64,000 nt of DNA, taken from NCBI GenBank assembly GCA_965199595.1, contig OZ241182.1, forward strand, positions 124,001-188,000. The letters run 5' to 3'. Both the position numbers and the translations under genes were made by a program. The notes under the pieces were generated by a model. It searched no databases and was not told the DNA's origin. It worked only from the letters and a program-made list of their open reading frames with translations. This document shows, piece after piece, positions 26,021 to 34,383 of this stretch. Numbering within the stretch: position 1 is the first letter of the stretch; every line of letters starts with the position of its first letter. The DNA is from JBBROS01 sp965199595. Lineage in GTDB: Bacteria; Pseudomonadota; Alphaproteobacteria; Acetobacterales; Acetobacteraceae.

Positions 26021-26737
26021 ATGGCGGACGTGAATGTGCTCTCAAAGACCGAAGCTGCTTATCTCCATCTGAAAAATGACTTGATATCGAACAAACTGGC
26101 GGCTGGCGCGGCCTTGCGCATCGACTGGTTGCAAAGCGTCTATGAGCTTGGGACGACCCCCCTTCGCGAGGCGCTGGCGCGGCTGGAGAGCGAGAAGTTC
26201 GTCGAGCTGCGGCCCAACCGAGGCTTCTACGCGGCAACGCTGACTGCCGAGGACTTTGCCGACCTGATCTATTCGCGCCATACGCTCGAGCAGGCTTTGC
26301 TGCAGCGCGCCATCGAGCGGGGGGATGACGCCTGGGAAAGCAGAGTGATTACGTCCTACCATTTCCTCAAGAGGTGCAAGGCTGACCCCACCAATCTGGA
26401 CCTGGGGCTTTTGACCGAGTGGAACGAACGACACGCTGCCTTTCATCTGGCGCTGCTTGAAGGCGCCGGGTCAGACCGTTTGCTGGGATTCTATCGCAGC
26501 GTCTTTGACCACCTCCGACGCCATCAGATGGGCCTCATGATCCTGCCTGCGCTGAGCCTGGCCCGCTCGGGCGATCGCGAGGGCATCCAGTTCCTGGAGA
26601 TGCTGCGCAACGGCATGGCTATCGGAAATCACACGGCTCTGATGGAGGCGACGCTGGCCCGCGATACCGCGCGCGCGTTGCAGCTGGCCGAAGATCACGT
26701 GCAACTGACGCCATACCAGATCACCGATCCTGCGTAG
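26021..26737 (+). CDS. GntR-family regulator with FCD domain
   Basis: About 238 residues. The ATG at 26021 is preferred (GAGG 11 bases upstream); a GTG at 26009 is the alternative. The winged helix (residues about 12-75) shows the GntR pattern LHLKNDLISNKLAAGAALR and YELGTTPLREALARLESEKFVELRPNRG (cited as the TPLREALARLESEKFVEL part). The C-terminal FCD domain is helical, with His residues at ERHAAFHLALLEG and GNHTALMEA that commonly bind a metal and ligand carboxylate. It is next to the deacylase gene and convergent with the kynureninase operon, which makes it the likely regulator of the whole island. Confidence 0.88.
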   Translation: MADVNVLSKTEAAYLHLKNDLISNKLAAGAALRIDWLQSVYELGTTPLREALARLESEKFVELRPNRGFYAATLTAEDFADLIYSRHTLEQALLQRAIERGDDAWESRVITSYHFLKRCKADPTNLDLGLLTEWNERHAAFHLALLEGAGSDRLLGFYRSVFDHLRRHQMGLMILPALSLARSGDREGIQFLEMLRNGMAIGNHTALMEATLARDTARALQLAEDHVQLTPYQITDPA

Positions 26738-26747
26738 CGGCGAGCGC

Positions 26748-27605
26748 TCAGATGCTCGACACCAATCGGAACAACGATGCGCCCAGCACCGTCTCAGGCT
26801 CGGCAAGGGTAAGGATCACGTCGAAGTGGTTTTTTTGCATCACCTCGAATGCGGTGGTGTTGACGCCATGATGCTGTAGGTGGTGCGTGAAGAGACGGCT
26901 CTGCTCCTTGAAGGCGTCGGTTTCGACTTCACCCCAGCAGATGATTGTTGGTGGGAAACGGCCGGCATGGAGACGCAGCGGGCTGTTGCGGCGGCACACC
27001 TCGACCTCCAGGCGAAGCGCCTGGTCGATGGACGTTCCCATCAGCGGCTCCAGCTCATAGAGGCCCGACACCAGCACCGTGCCTTTGACGGCAGGAGAGA
27101 ACTGGGCCGTCATTGCCGCCAGATGAGCGCCAGCCGAGCTTCCGGCCAGCACAATCCGCTCGGGATCAACGCCGATCTCATCGGCATGATCGACGATCCA
27201 GTCGACCGCTGCACGGCATTCCGCAACAATCTCATCCAGCGTGGCGGCGGGTGCCAGGGTGTAGTCGATGGCCACGAAGGCAATGCCTTGCGCAAGGCAG
27301 CCCGGCGCGGCGAAAGCGCTGTCGTGCCTGGATAGCGCTTGCCAGTAGCCGCCATGGATGAACACGACGAGGGGCGGTTTCGCAGCCGGGTTCGCCGGCA
27401 GATAGCAGTCGAGCGTATGGCTTGGCCCCTTGCCATAGCGGAAGCTGCGAGGGGGGTGGGCCTCCCTGGCCTGATCGCTCAAACGGCGGTATTGCGCGAC
27501 ATAGGGCTGATAGTTGCCGCCGATGCAGGAGCTGGGCGAATACTGCACCTCCCGTTCCGAAAGCGGCAGGTGCCTGTTCCGGTCAGCCGTGGATCCGGCG
27601 GTCAC
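26748..27605 (-). CDS. Alpha/beta hydrolase, kynurenine formamidase-like
   Basis: 285 residues from a GTG that overlaps the kynureninase stop as GTGA. It shows the esterase pattern of animal-type kynurenine formamidases: HGGYWQALSRHDSAF (oxyanion-hole motif HGGYW), the nucleophile elbow LAGSSAGAHLAAM, an acidic residue in CWGEVETDAF and the catalytic His in MQKNHFDVI. It should hydrolyse N-formylkynurenine to kynurenine and formate. Bacterial pathways more often use the unrelated metal-dependent KynB, so this is a different fold doing the same job if the call is right. Carboxylesterase activity on another ester or amide is the alternative. Confidence 0.75.
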   Translation of the reverse strand: MTAGSTADRNRHLPLSEREVQYSPSSCIGGNYQPYVAQYRRLSDQAREAHPPRSFRYGKGPSHTLDCYLPANPAAKPPLVVFIHGGYWQALSRHDSAFAAPGCLAQGIAFVAIDYTLAPAATLDEIVAECRAAVDWIVDHADEIGVDPERIVLAGSSAGAHLAAMTAQFSPAVKGTVLVSGLYELEPLMGTSIDQALRLEVEVCRRNSPLRLHAGRFPPTIICWGEVETDAFKEQSRLFTHHLQHHGVNTTAFEVMQKNHFDVILTLAEPETVLGASLFRLVSSI

Positions 27606-28798
27606 GTGACGCGCTCCTTCTTCTGGAATGCCGGCGCCGTCCAACGCTTGTCGCCCATGATCGAAGCAAGCGTGTCCACCGCCCTGGCGACGTCACTGGC
27701 ATCGATATAGAGCGGGGTGAAGCCGAACCGCAGGATGTCCGGGGCACGGAAATCACCAATGACACCCTCGGCGATGAGCGCCTGCATGATGGCGTAACCC
27801 TGCGGATGCCTGAAGCTGACCTGGCTGCCGCGACGGTCATGCGCCCGTGGCGTCGCAAGCTGCAGCTCCGGACAGGCGGCCTCGACCCCGGTGATGAACT
27901 GATCGCCCAGCGCCAGTGAGCGCTCACGCAGGTCGTCGAGATCGACATTGTCCCAGACGTCCAGCGCGGCTTCGAGGGCCGCGAGCTGCAGGATCGGCGG
28001 CGTGCCGACCCGCATGCGTTCAATCCCGCGGCCGGGAGCATAGGTCAGGTCGAACGCAAACGGCGCCTCGTGGCCCATCCAGCCGGCCAGGGCGGGCTGG
28101 ATGGGCTCCCCATGCCCGGGCGCCACATAGATGAACGCCGGCCCTCCCGGCCCGGCATTGAGGTATTTATAGGTGCAGCCCACTGCGAAATCGGCGCCAT
28201 CGCGGGCCAGATGCACCGGAAACGCGCCAGCGGAATGGGCGAGATCCCAGATCGCCAACGCGCCTTTCTTGTGGGCTTTCAAGGTGATCGCCGCCATGTC
28301 GTGACGGCTCCCGGTGCGGTAGTCGACCTCGGTGATGAGCGTCACGGCGACGTCCTCATCGATGGAAGCGATGACCTGGTCCGGCTCGACGACGCGAAGC
28401 TGGTAGGTGTCGCCGAGCGTGCGCACCAGGCCCTGGGCGATATAGAGGTCGGAGGGAAAATTGCCGCTGTCCGACAGGATGACCCGGCGCGACGGGTTCA
28501 TCGCCAGGGCGGCTGTGAGGGCCTGGTAGACCTTGATGGACAGCGTATCACCCATCACGACGCTGCCGGGCTCCGCACCGATCAGTGTGGCGATGCGATT
28601 GCCGATCCTGCCGGGCTGGTCCATCCAGCCGGCCTTGTTCCAGGCCTGGATGAGCAGATTGCCCCATTCCTGCTGAACGACGTGTGCCAGCCGCGCCTTG
28701 ACGCTGTGCGGCAAGGGGCCGAGCGAATTGCCATCGAGATAGACCATGCCTTGGGGCAGGTCGAACATCTGGCGGGTTGCGGCAAAATCAGTTTTCAT
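27602..28798 (-). CDS. kynU: Kynureninase
   Basis: 398 residues from the ATG at 28798, about the family length. KynU features are YLDGNSLGPLP near residue 20, WNKAGWMDQPGRIG, ADFAVGCTYKYLNAGPGGP (PLP-binding Lys in the CTYKYLN block), and ERMRVGTPPILQLAALEAALD. The C-terminal substrate region VIGDFRAPDILRFGFTPLYID is also typical. The enzyme splits kynurenine to anthranilate and alanine. Its stop overlaps the GTG of the formamidase gene. No tryptophan dioxygenase gene occurs in the window, so the substrate probably comes from import or deacylation rather than from tryptophan oxidation. Confidence 0.93.
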   Translation of the reverse strand: MKTDFAATRQMFDLPQGMVYLDGNSLGPLPHSVKARLAHVVQQEWGNLLIQAWNKAGWMDQPGRIGNRIATLIGAEPGSVVMGDTLSIKVYQALTAALAMNPSRRVILSDSGNFPSDLYIAQGLVRTLGDTYQLRVVEPDQVIASIDEDVAVTLITEVDYRTGSRHDMAAITLKAHKKGALAIWDLAHSAGAFPVHLARDGADFAVGCTYKYLNAGPGGPAFIYVAPGHGEPIQPALAGWMGHEAPFAFDLTYAPGRGIERMRVGTPPILQLAALEAALDVWDNVDLDDLRERSLALGDQFITGVEAACPELQLATPRAHDRRGSQVSFRHPQGYAIMQALIAEGVIGDFRAPDILRFGFTPLYIDASDVARAVDTLASIMGDKRWTAPAFQKKERVT

Positions 28799-28821
28799 GA
28801 GCGGTATCCCATTCGAAACAG

Positions 28822-29661
28822 TCAGTGCGATTGGTTCTCGGTCATCAGACCGGGACGAACACCCAGGCCCATGGACGCATCGATGATGGCGCCGTGCATC
28901 GGCGAGGAGAGGTCCGTCGCGAGGAAATGGACGATGGCGGCGATTTCCGCGGGTTCGATCAGCCTGCACTTGGGCAGCGCGTCCAGAAAAGCGGCGCGAT
29001 CCGCGGCACTCAGATGATCGAGCGTGCTTTGCTGGAACATGGCGGTGTTGGTTGCACCGGGGCAGACGGCAAAGACGTCGAGCGCGCTCTGCGTGTGTTC
29101 CGCCGCCAATTGCCGGGTCAGGAAGGCGACGGCCGCCTTGCTCATGCCGTCGGACAGGCGAAAGCCCGGGAACACGTTGATGCCACCGCCGACCGAGCTG
29201 ATGTTGACGATCTTGCGGCGGCTGGAGGGCAGGGCGTCCAGCTCGGCCAGGAAGCTCTGGCACATCTTCAGCGTGCCGTCCGCATTGATGCCCAGCATCA
29301 GCCGGTCCTGCTCGCCTGGATCGTCGGAAAAGCGTGTGACGGTTGCGGAGCCGACGGCGGCGTTGTTGACCAGGATATCCAGCTGGCCATGGCGCGCGAT
29401 GACATCGCGCATGCAGGCCCTGATCGAGGCTGCATCGCGCAAATCAATGGGGTGCGCGGACACGCGTTCCAGGCCGCGATAGAGATCATGCGCCTGGGCG
29501 GGCGATTCCATGCCATCGACATAGGTACAGGCGACGGTCGCGCCATAGGCGTGCAGGCGTTCGACGCAGGCACGGCCGATGCCGCCGGTTCCGCCAGTGA
29601 CCAGGGCGAACTTCCCGGCGAGCTGATAAGGGGCCAGCAGACTGGCTGCGCTCGCGTCCAT
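28822..29661 (-). CDS. SDR-family oxidoreductase with catalytic Tyr replaced
   Basis: 279 residues from the ATG at 29661 (GGAAGG 7 bases upstream). The Rossmann motif TGGTGGIG, NNAAVGSAT and the Ser of NISSVGGG are normal. The YxxxK motif reads DGMSK in PGFRLSDGMSKAAVAF: the Lys is kept but the Tyr is Asp. Either chemistry differs or the protein is a non-classical SDR. It lies 23 bases upstream of kynU and is probably co-transcribed. What it would reduce or oxidise in a kynurenine route is unknown. The C-terminus GAIIDASMGLGVRPG is usual for the family. Confidence 0.75.
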   Translation of the reverse strand: MDASAASLLAPYQLAGKFALVTGGTGGIGRACVERLHAYGATVACTYVDGMESPAQAHDLYRGLERVSAHPIDLRDAASIRACMRDVIARHGQLDILVNNAAVGSATVTRFSDDPGEQDRLMLGINADGTLKMCQSFLAELDALPSSRRKIVNISSVGGGINVFPGFRLSDGMSKAAVAFLTRQLAAEHTQSALDVFAVCPGATNTAMFQQSTLDHLSAADRAAFLDALPKCRLIEPAEIAAIVHFLATDLSSPMHGAIIDASMGLGVRPGLMTENQSH

Positions 29662-29712
29662 TTCGGATCCTTCCAAGAGAGGCGATGACCAGGCAGACTT
29701 CGGCTCGGCGCC

Positions 29713-30387
29713 CTACCGGTTCTTCTGTTCGCTGAACCTTGCCTCGAGAACGCTCACCAGACGCACCAGCGGCAGCAGCAGGACCAGATAGAGAACCGCC
29801 GCGCCCATCAGTGGAGTGGGGTTGGCGTAGTAGGCTTGCGCATCCTGGCCTTCCTTCAGAAGCTCGGGAATGGCCACGGTCGACGCCAGCGACGTTTCCT
29901 TGAACATCGAGACGCAGGTGCTGGTGATCGGCGGAATGATGGTCCGGATGGCTTGCGGCAGCACGATCTTCCAAAAGGCCACCGGGAACGGTATGCCGAG
30001 CGCCGCAGCGGCTTCGAACTGGCCGCGCGGAACGCTCTCGATACCTGACCGGAACACTTCGGCGGAATAGGCAGCCATCACCATGGAGAAGCCCAGGATC
30101 GTCGCCGTCCAGGGCGAGAACCGGATCCCGACAAAAGGTAGCGCATAGTAGATCAGGATCAGCACGACCAGCATCGGCATGGCGCGGAACACATCGATGT
30201 AAGTCACGGCAAAATATCTGAGCGGCTTTGCTGCGTAGAGACGCAATACGGTTACGACCAGCCCGGCGATAAGCCCGAAGAGGATGCTTGCGATGCCGAT
30301 GAGCAACGTATTGATCAAGCCGCGCCCCAGGGCCGGCAGGCTTGAAAGCAGCACATCGACGTTCAGGAATGTATCAAGGAATGACAC
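29713..30387 (-). CDS. Polar amino acid ABC transporter permease (HisM/GlnP family)
   Basis: 224 residues from a GTG with GGAGG at 30393-30397, 5 bases upstream; this beats an in-frame upstream start. Three to five membrane spans are visible, beginning at GLINTLLIGIASILFGLIAG. The family motif is EVFRSGIESVPRGQFEAAAALGIPF and the EAA loop follows at KIVLPQAIRTIIPPITS. FKETSLASTVAIPELL is also typical. One permease gene suffices for a homodimer. The matching ATPase gene is missing from the window, so the importer must borrow one. Confidence 0.87.
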   Translation of the reverse strand: MSFLDTFLNVDVLLSSLPALGRGLINTLLIGIASILFGLIAGLVVTVLRLYAAKPLRYFAVTYIDVFRAMPMLVVLILIYYALPFVGIRFSPWTATILGFSMVMAAYSAEVFRSGIESVPRGQFEAAAALGIPFPVAFWKIVLPQAIRTIIPPITSTCVSMFKETSLASTVAIPELLKEGQDAQAYYANPTPLMGAAVLYLVLLLPLVRLVSVLEARFSEQKNR

Positions 30388-30562
30388 TTTGGCCTCCGGG
30401 ATCGTTATCCGGCACAATCCGGAGGACTCAACTCACCAGGCACGCCCATCCTGAAATCCTCTCACAAGTCGGCAAGCAGAGCAGCAGTGCACTTCGCCCT
30501 GAACACGGCATAGACAAACTGCCACGAGCCCTGTCACGGAGGGTCTCACGGCAGCGTCGGAC
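30388..30562 (-). other. Gap between binding-protein and permease genes of the island
   Basis: 175 bases without a gene. A short inverted repeat-like patch (GCCACGAGCCCTGTCACGG) lies near 30522, but no stem with a T-tract was found. The spacing is unusual for an amino acid importer operon and may allow lower permease than binding-protein expression. Confidence 0.3.
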
Positions 30563-31357
30563 TTACTTCTCTGTTGGAACCGGCATGACCTTGAGCACCG
30601 AGGAGTCGGGGTCGGCGTCAGTCCCGAGCCACTTCTTGTGAATGGCAGCCATCGTCCCGTCCTCTTTCATTTGAGAGATCGCGTTGTTGACCTTTTCCAG
30701 CAGGGGCGAATTCTTTTGCATCATGAGAGCAAACGTGTTCTCGGCTGGAATGCGCTCAACCATCTTGAGCCCGGACATTTTCTTCAACACGAACTGCAGC
30801 GACGTGTAGTCGTTTATCAAGCCATCCAGGCGACCGGACTGGGTATCCAGCAGTAAATCCTGCGCCGTATTGAAGGTCCTCAAGTCGCCGAAACCATACT
30901 TTTTCTGATTGGCCTTAACCCAGGTCTCACTTACAGTGGCGGCAATGACGCCCACGGTCTTGCCACGCATATCTTCAAGGGATTTTACAGGAGACCCGGC
31001 AGAGGTAACGAGAGCAAGGCTGGTATCGTAATAGCCCTGCGTGAAGGACTGGCTTTTCAGGCGCTCATTCGTGATGGTGATCGTCGAAATGGCTATGTCG
31101 ATGCGCTTGGACGACAGCGCGGAAAACAAAGCCTGAAATCCATAGTCCTGCAACTCGAGAGTGGCACCGATGCGCTTTGCCACAGCACGGACCACATCAA
31201 TTTCGAATCCCTCGAACTCGCCGGCCGGCGTCTTGTTTTCCCAAGGTGGATTGCTCGGGTAAACTCCTACTGTCAACGGCGCCGTTTGCGCGACTCCCAA
31301 GCGCATGAATGCGAGCACGAATGCCGCGCCTATCATAAGCAGCTTTCTCGGTTGCAT
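30563..31357 (-). CDS. Polar amino acid ABC substrate-binding protein (SBP_bac_3)
   Basis: About 264 residues from the ATG at 31357; an in-frame ATG at 31381 would add eight residues. Signal peptide residues 1-24, ending near GVAQTAP. Family motifs are LTVGVYPSNPPWENKTPAGEFEGFEIDV (cited as the FEGFEIDV part), LQDYGFQALFSALSSKRIDI, and the ligand-contact block ERLKSQSFTQGYYDTSLALV. The DLLLDTQSGRLDGLINDY region is standard. It is the least GC-rich gene of the island. With kynureninase downstream, kynurenine, formylkynurenine or a related amino acid is the likely ligand. Confidence 0.87.
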   Translation of the reverse strand: MQPRKLLMIGAAFVLAFMRLGVAQTAPLTVGVYPSNPPWENKTPAGEFEGFEIDVVRAVAKRIGATLELQDYGFQALFSALSSKRIDIAISTITITNERLKSQSFTQGYYDTSLALVTSAGSPVKSLEDMRGKTVGVIAATVSETWVKANQKKYGFGDLRTFNTAQDLLLDTQSGRLDGLINDYTSLQFVLKKMSGLKMVERIPAENTFALMMQKNSPLLEKVNNAISQMKEDGTMAAIHKKWLGTDADPDSSVLKVMPVPTEK

Positions 31358-31479
31358 TTCCCTGTCGCCTTTCGCTTTCATGCTCACGCTTCAAGACTGG
31401 TTTACACTGCTCAAGACTTGGCTGCTGAGTCACAGCCATCCACTTCATTCCGTTCGCGCTCAACTCTAGCCAGGCATAA

Positions 31480-31521
31480 TGTCCAATGCAATGAATAATA
31501 TATAATTGTATTGTTCATACT
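31480..31521 (-). promoter_or_regulatory. AT-rich promoter/operator region of the kynureninase operon
   Basis: Very AT-rich DNA about 125-165 bases before the binding-protein start. It contains GTATTGTTCATAC (31508-31520), sharing GTATTGT.CA with the reverse complement of the repeat at 24653-24666. On the minus strand a TATATT (-10-like) lies 17 bases after a poor TTTCAG. The element fits a control site for the island's GntR protein. Confidence 0.4.
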
Positions 31522-31548
31522 GAAACCGCGGGCCGGCCTAGGCGGCAA

Positions 31549-31566
31549 GGCTGGCATCTGCCAGCC
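31549..31566 (-). terminator. Perfect hairpin beside the broken hydrolase gene
   Basis: GGCTGGC and GCCAGCC form a perfect 7-bp stem around ATCT. It lies 50 bases past the stop of the broken hydrolase gene on the minus strand, where a terminator is expected, but no T-tract follows. Confidence 0.3.
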
Positions 31567-31616
31567 AGCGGCAGGCCTAACTGGGAAAGCGATCGCTGCA
31601 TTCGGGTCCGCGGCAG

Positions 31617-32236
31617 TCATCTTCCCTTCGCAAGATGCTTGGCGAAGAACGTTGTCATCAACTCCCACTCCTGAGTTCGCGCTGGAGCTCGGAAGATGTG
31701 ACCCTCACCTTCGAAGAAGTGCGCGTCGGGCGGAGATCCATTCTCGGTCATTCTTGCCACCAGCCGCCAAGCCATGTCGGCGTCCCAGGTTCGGTCGTCC
31801 GTGCCCTGGGTGATGAACACGGGATACGGAACCAAGGTCGGGCACAGCGGGGTTCCCGGCCGGGTTCGCTCATGCGTCCCGCGCCAGGACCATGCCGGGC
31901 GGGTTCGAGCACCGGCCCAAGGCTGCCCGGTCTGGAAGTCCGATACGATGAAGGCGGGCCACGTAGCATCTGGTGGAGAGTGGACCGCGACGGCATCGGG
32001 CCGCTGAGTGCCGCCGTCCTCTGCCAGGAGCTGGGCGAGCAGCAAGGCATGTTCAGCACCGCGGGAGATGCCGAACAGGCCCACCCCGCACCCGAACGGC
32101 GCCATCTCAGCCCGCATGGCTTCCAGTGCGTCCTGCCATGCAGGCAGACGATGCCGCCACGCGGAGTACCGGGCGGCCAATACATGTTCTCCCCGGTAGA
32201 TGACGCACCTTGGCGGATGCTCGGGGACATGCGCAA
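31617..32236 (-). pseudogene. Broken alpha/beta hydrolase (internal deletion plus frameshift)
   Basis: The first part, in one frame from an ATG at 32236, reads GENMYWPPGTPRGGIVCLHG, the usual strand-turn-HG opening of an alpha/beta hydrolase. Near 32130 the frame must shift to continue into ALEAMRAEMAPFG, then GVGLFGISRGAEHALLLAQ (nucleophile elbow GISRGA) and, near the end, FEGEGHIF with the catalytic His. About 80-90 residues normally between the HG turn and the helix before the nucleophile elbow are gone. This indicates an acyl-CoA thioesterase/BAAT-like hydrolase gene that has decayed. It marks the right border of the low-GC island. Confidence 0.7.
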
Positions 32237-32289
32237 TCGACCCTACTTACAGGCTATGTCTGCCAACCAGCCACCCGCCCCCAGACCTG

Positions 32290-32748
32290 CTAACCCTCCG
32301 CCGGCCCCATCGACTTGATGAGATCGAACACCCGCTTCCGCACCGCAGGGTCCGTGATGCGGTAATACGCCCGCACCATCTCCAGCGTCTCCCGCCGGTT
32401 CAGCGCCTCGTCGGTGCCAAAGCTGTCCTGACGCTCGGCAAAGCCGCCCGTCACCCGGGTCATGTGCCCGCCGCCATGCAGCCCGGCCAGATGGTCCGGC
32501 AGGTCGTCGAAGAAGAACGCGATCGGCACGTCCAGCACCCGCGACAGGTCGAACAGCCGCGAGGCCCCCACCCGGTTCGCCCCGCGCTCATACTTCTGCA
32601 CCTGCTGGAACGTCAGCCCCAGGGCATCGCCGAGCTTCTCCTGCGACAGCCCGAGCAAGGTCCGCCGCAGACGGATCCGTGCACCGACATGGGCATCGAT
32701 CGGGCTCGCCCGAGACTCCTTGTCAGCAGCAGCAATCCCGGTCGACAT
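32290..32748 (-). CDS. XRE-family transcriptional regulator
   Basis: 152 residues from the ATG at 32748. The HTH lies at about residues 18-75: VGARIRLRRTLLGLSQEKLG, LTFQQVQKYERGANRVGASRL (two separate blocks). It then has a helical tail NRRETLEMVRAYYRITDPAVRKRV (cited as the MVRAYYRITDPAVRKRVFDL part). This HTH type, with a roughly 70-residue C-terminal tail, is widespread in alphaproteobacteria and often follows lnt, as here (88 bases after its stop, an AT-rich gap). Function is not established for the group as far as I know. Confidence 0.82.
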   Translation of the reverse strand: MSTGIAAADKESRASPIDAHVGARIRLRRTLLGLSQEKLGDALGLTFQQVQKYERGANRVGASRLFDLSRVLDVPIAFFFDDLPDHLAGLHGGGHMTRVTGGFAERQDSFGTDEALNRRETLEMVRAYYRITDPAVRKRVFDLIKSMGPAEG

Positions 32749-32836
32749 CCGAACCACCCCAATGCAATGCAAAGCTGAACATAGCATTAACGGCACAACC
32801 ACAAGGCGTCAATATAATGAACAAACGTTAATAATC

Positions 32837-34381
32837 TCAATTTATATGCGGCTGCACCCGCCGCACCCGGCCCACCACCACCAGGCCGATCATCGCACAT
32901 GCAAGCAAGCCAGGTACCACAAGGCCCCAGCGTGAGAACGACGTCGCCGCCCGCTTGCCCGGCAGGTCCAGCACCAGCGTGCCCGCGACACCCAGCGGCA
33001 GCCGCCCCAGCTCCCGTCCCCGGGCATCGAACCCGGCTGATATCCCAGTATTCGCCGCCCGCATCAACGGCAACCCCTCCTCCACCGCGCGCAGCCGGGC
33101 CGCCGCCAGATGTTGCCGCGGGCCGGTCGAGTTGCCGAACCAGGCGTCGTTGGTGATGTTCACCAGCCAATCCGGACGGTCCGCCTCATCCACCACCTGC
33201 GCCGGAAAGATCGCCTCGTAGCAGATCAAACCGCCGAACGCCGGGATCCCGGGCAGCCGCAGCGTCGCCGGGCCCTGCCCGAAGGCGAACCGCCCGGGCA
33301 CCACCTGGATCGCCAGCGGCACCCAGCTGGGCGCATACTCGCCAAACGGCACCAAGTGCCACTTGTGATACAGCCCGGCGATGCCCCCATCCGGCCGCAT
33401 TGCCACCAAGCTGTTGCGCGGCAGATTGGCCGGGTCGGCCGAGGGCGCCCCCGCCAGGAAGGTCAGGCTGCCGATGATCGCCCCCCGGGCCGGCGCGATC
33501 GCGTCCGCGATGGCCTGCCGCGCCGCCGCGTCGGATTGCAGCAGGAACACGCTGGAGGTCTCCGGCCACACCACCACGGAAGGCCGGCCATTCACCGAGG
33601 CCACGCCCTCCGCCGAAAGCCGCAGGTGCCGGTCGAACGTCGCCTCCGCGGTCGCGCGGTCCCATTTCTGGCCCTGCGCCACGTTGCCCTGCACCAGCAC
33701 CACGGCCAGGCCGGGCGCGGGCGGGTCCGGCTCCCGCAGCCGCATCAGCCCCAGGGCACCCCAGGCCACCAGGATGGCGCCGCCCGCCGCCCAGCCGCGC
33801 CGCCCCAGGATCGGCAGCCCGGCCACCAGCACCGTCACCAGCGTCAGCCCCGGCGTGCCCACCCAGGCGGCCGGCTGGATCATCATGTCGCCGAACCAGC
33901 CCGGCACCGCCCACACGCTGCCCCAGGGGTTCCACGGGAAGCCGGTGCCGACGTATTGCCGGGCCAGGTCCCCCAGCAGCCACGTCCCGGCCAGCATGAA
34001 CACCCGCCGCCAGCCCGGCACCGTGCGCCACGCCGCCCAGCACGGCACCGCGATGAACAGCGCCATCACCACCGAGAGCGCCGGCACCGCGATGGGCACG
34101 AACCACCAGTAGCGCGCGGATTCCAGCAGGATCGCCTCGGTGATCCAGTACAGCCCCACCAGGTGGTGCCCGAAGCCGAACCAGAAGCCCCGCCGCAGCG
34201 CCCCCACCGGCCGCCGCGCCGTGCCCACCAGGCTCAGCAGGCCCGGCACCGCCACCAGCAGCAACGGCAGCACATGGAACGGCGGCAGCGCGAAGGCCGA
34301 GAGCACGCCCAGGCCCCAGGCCACCACATCCGCCCGCCACCCCACGCGCCAGGCATCCGGCAGGCGAGGCAGGCGCGTCAC
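32837..34381 (-). CDS. lnt: Apolipoprotein N-acyltransferase
   Basis: 514 residues from a GTG 2 bases after the dehydrogenase stop. The N-terminal half has six or more membrane segments (for example GLGVLSAFALPPFHVLPLLL and WWFVPIAVPALSVVMALF). The nitrilase-like periplasmic domain shows the triad: Glu in VVVWPETSSV, Lys in GLYHKWHLVPFGEYAP and Cys in GGLICYEAIFP. It adds the third acyl chain to lipoproteins at the inner membrane. NDAWFGNSTGPRQHLAAARLRAVE is conserved. The small lipoprotein at 57541 is a potential substrate. Confidence 0.95.
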   Translation of the reverse strand: MTRLPRLPDAWRVGWRADVVAWGLGVLSAFALPPFHVLPLLLVAVPGLLSLVGTARRPVGALRRGFWFGFGHHLVGLYWITEAILLESARYWWFVPIAVPALSVVMALFIAVPCWAAWRTVPGWRRVFMLAGTWLLGDLARQYVGTGFPWNPWGSVWAVPGWFGDMMIQPAAWVGTPGLTLVTVLVAGLPILGRRGWAAGGAILVAWGALGLMRLREPDPPAPGLAVVLVQGNVAQGQKWDRATAEATFDRHLRLSAEGVASVNGRPSVVVWPETSSVFLLQSDAAARQAIADAIAPARGAIIGSLTFLAGAPSADPANLPRNSLVAMRPDGGIAGLYHKWHLVPFGEYAPSWVPLAIQVVPGRFAFGQGPATLRLPGIPAFGGLICYEAIFPAQVVDEADRPDWLVNITNDAWFGNSTGPRQHLAAARLRAVEEGLPLMRAANTGISAGFDARGRELGRLPLGVAGTLVLDLPGKRAATSFSRWGLVVPGLLACAMIGLVVVGRVRRVQPHIN

Positions 34382-34383
34382 GA

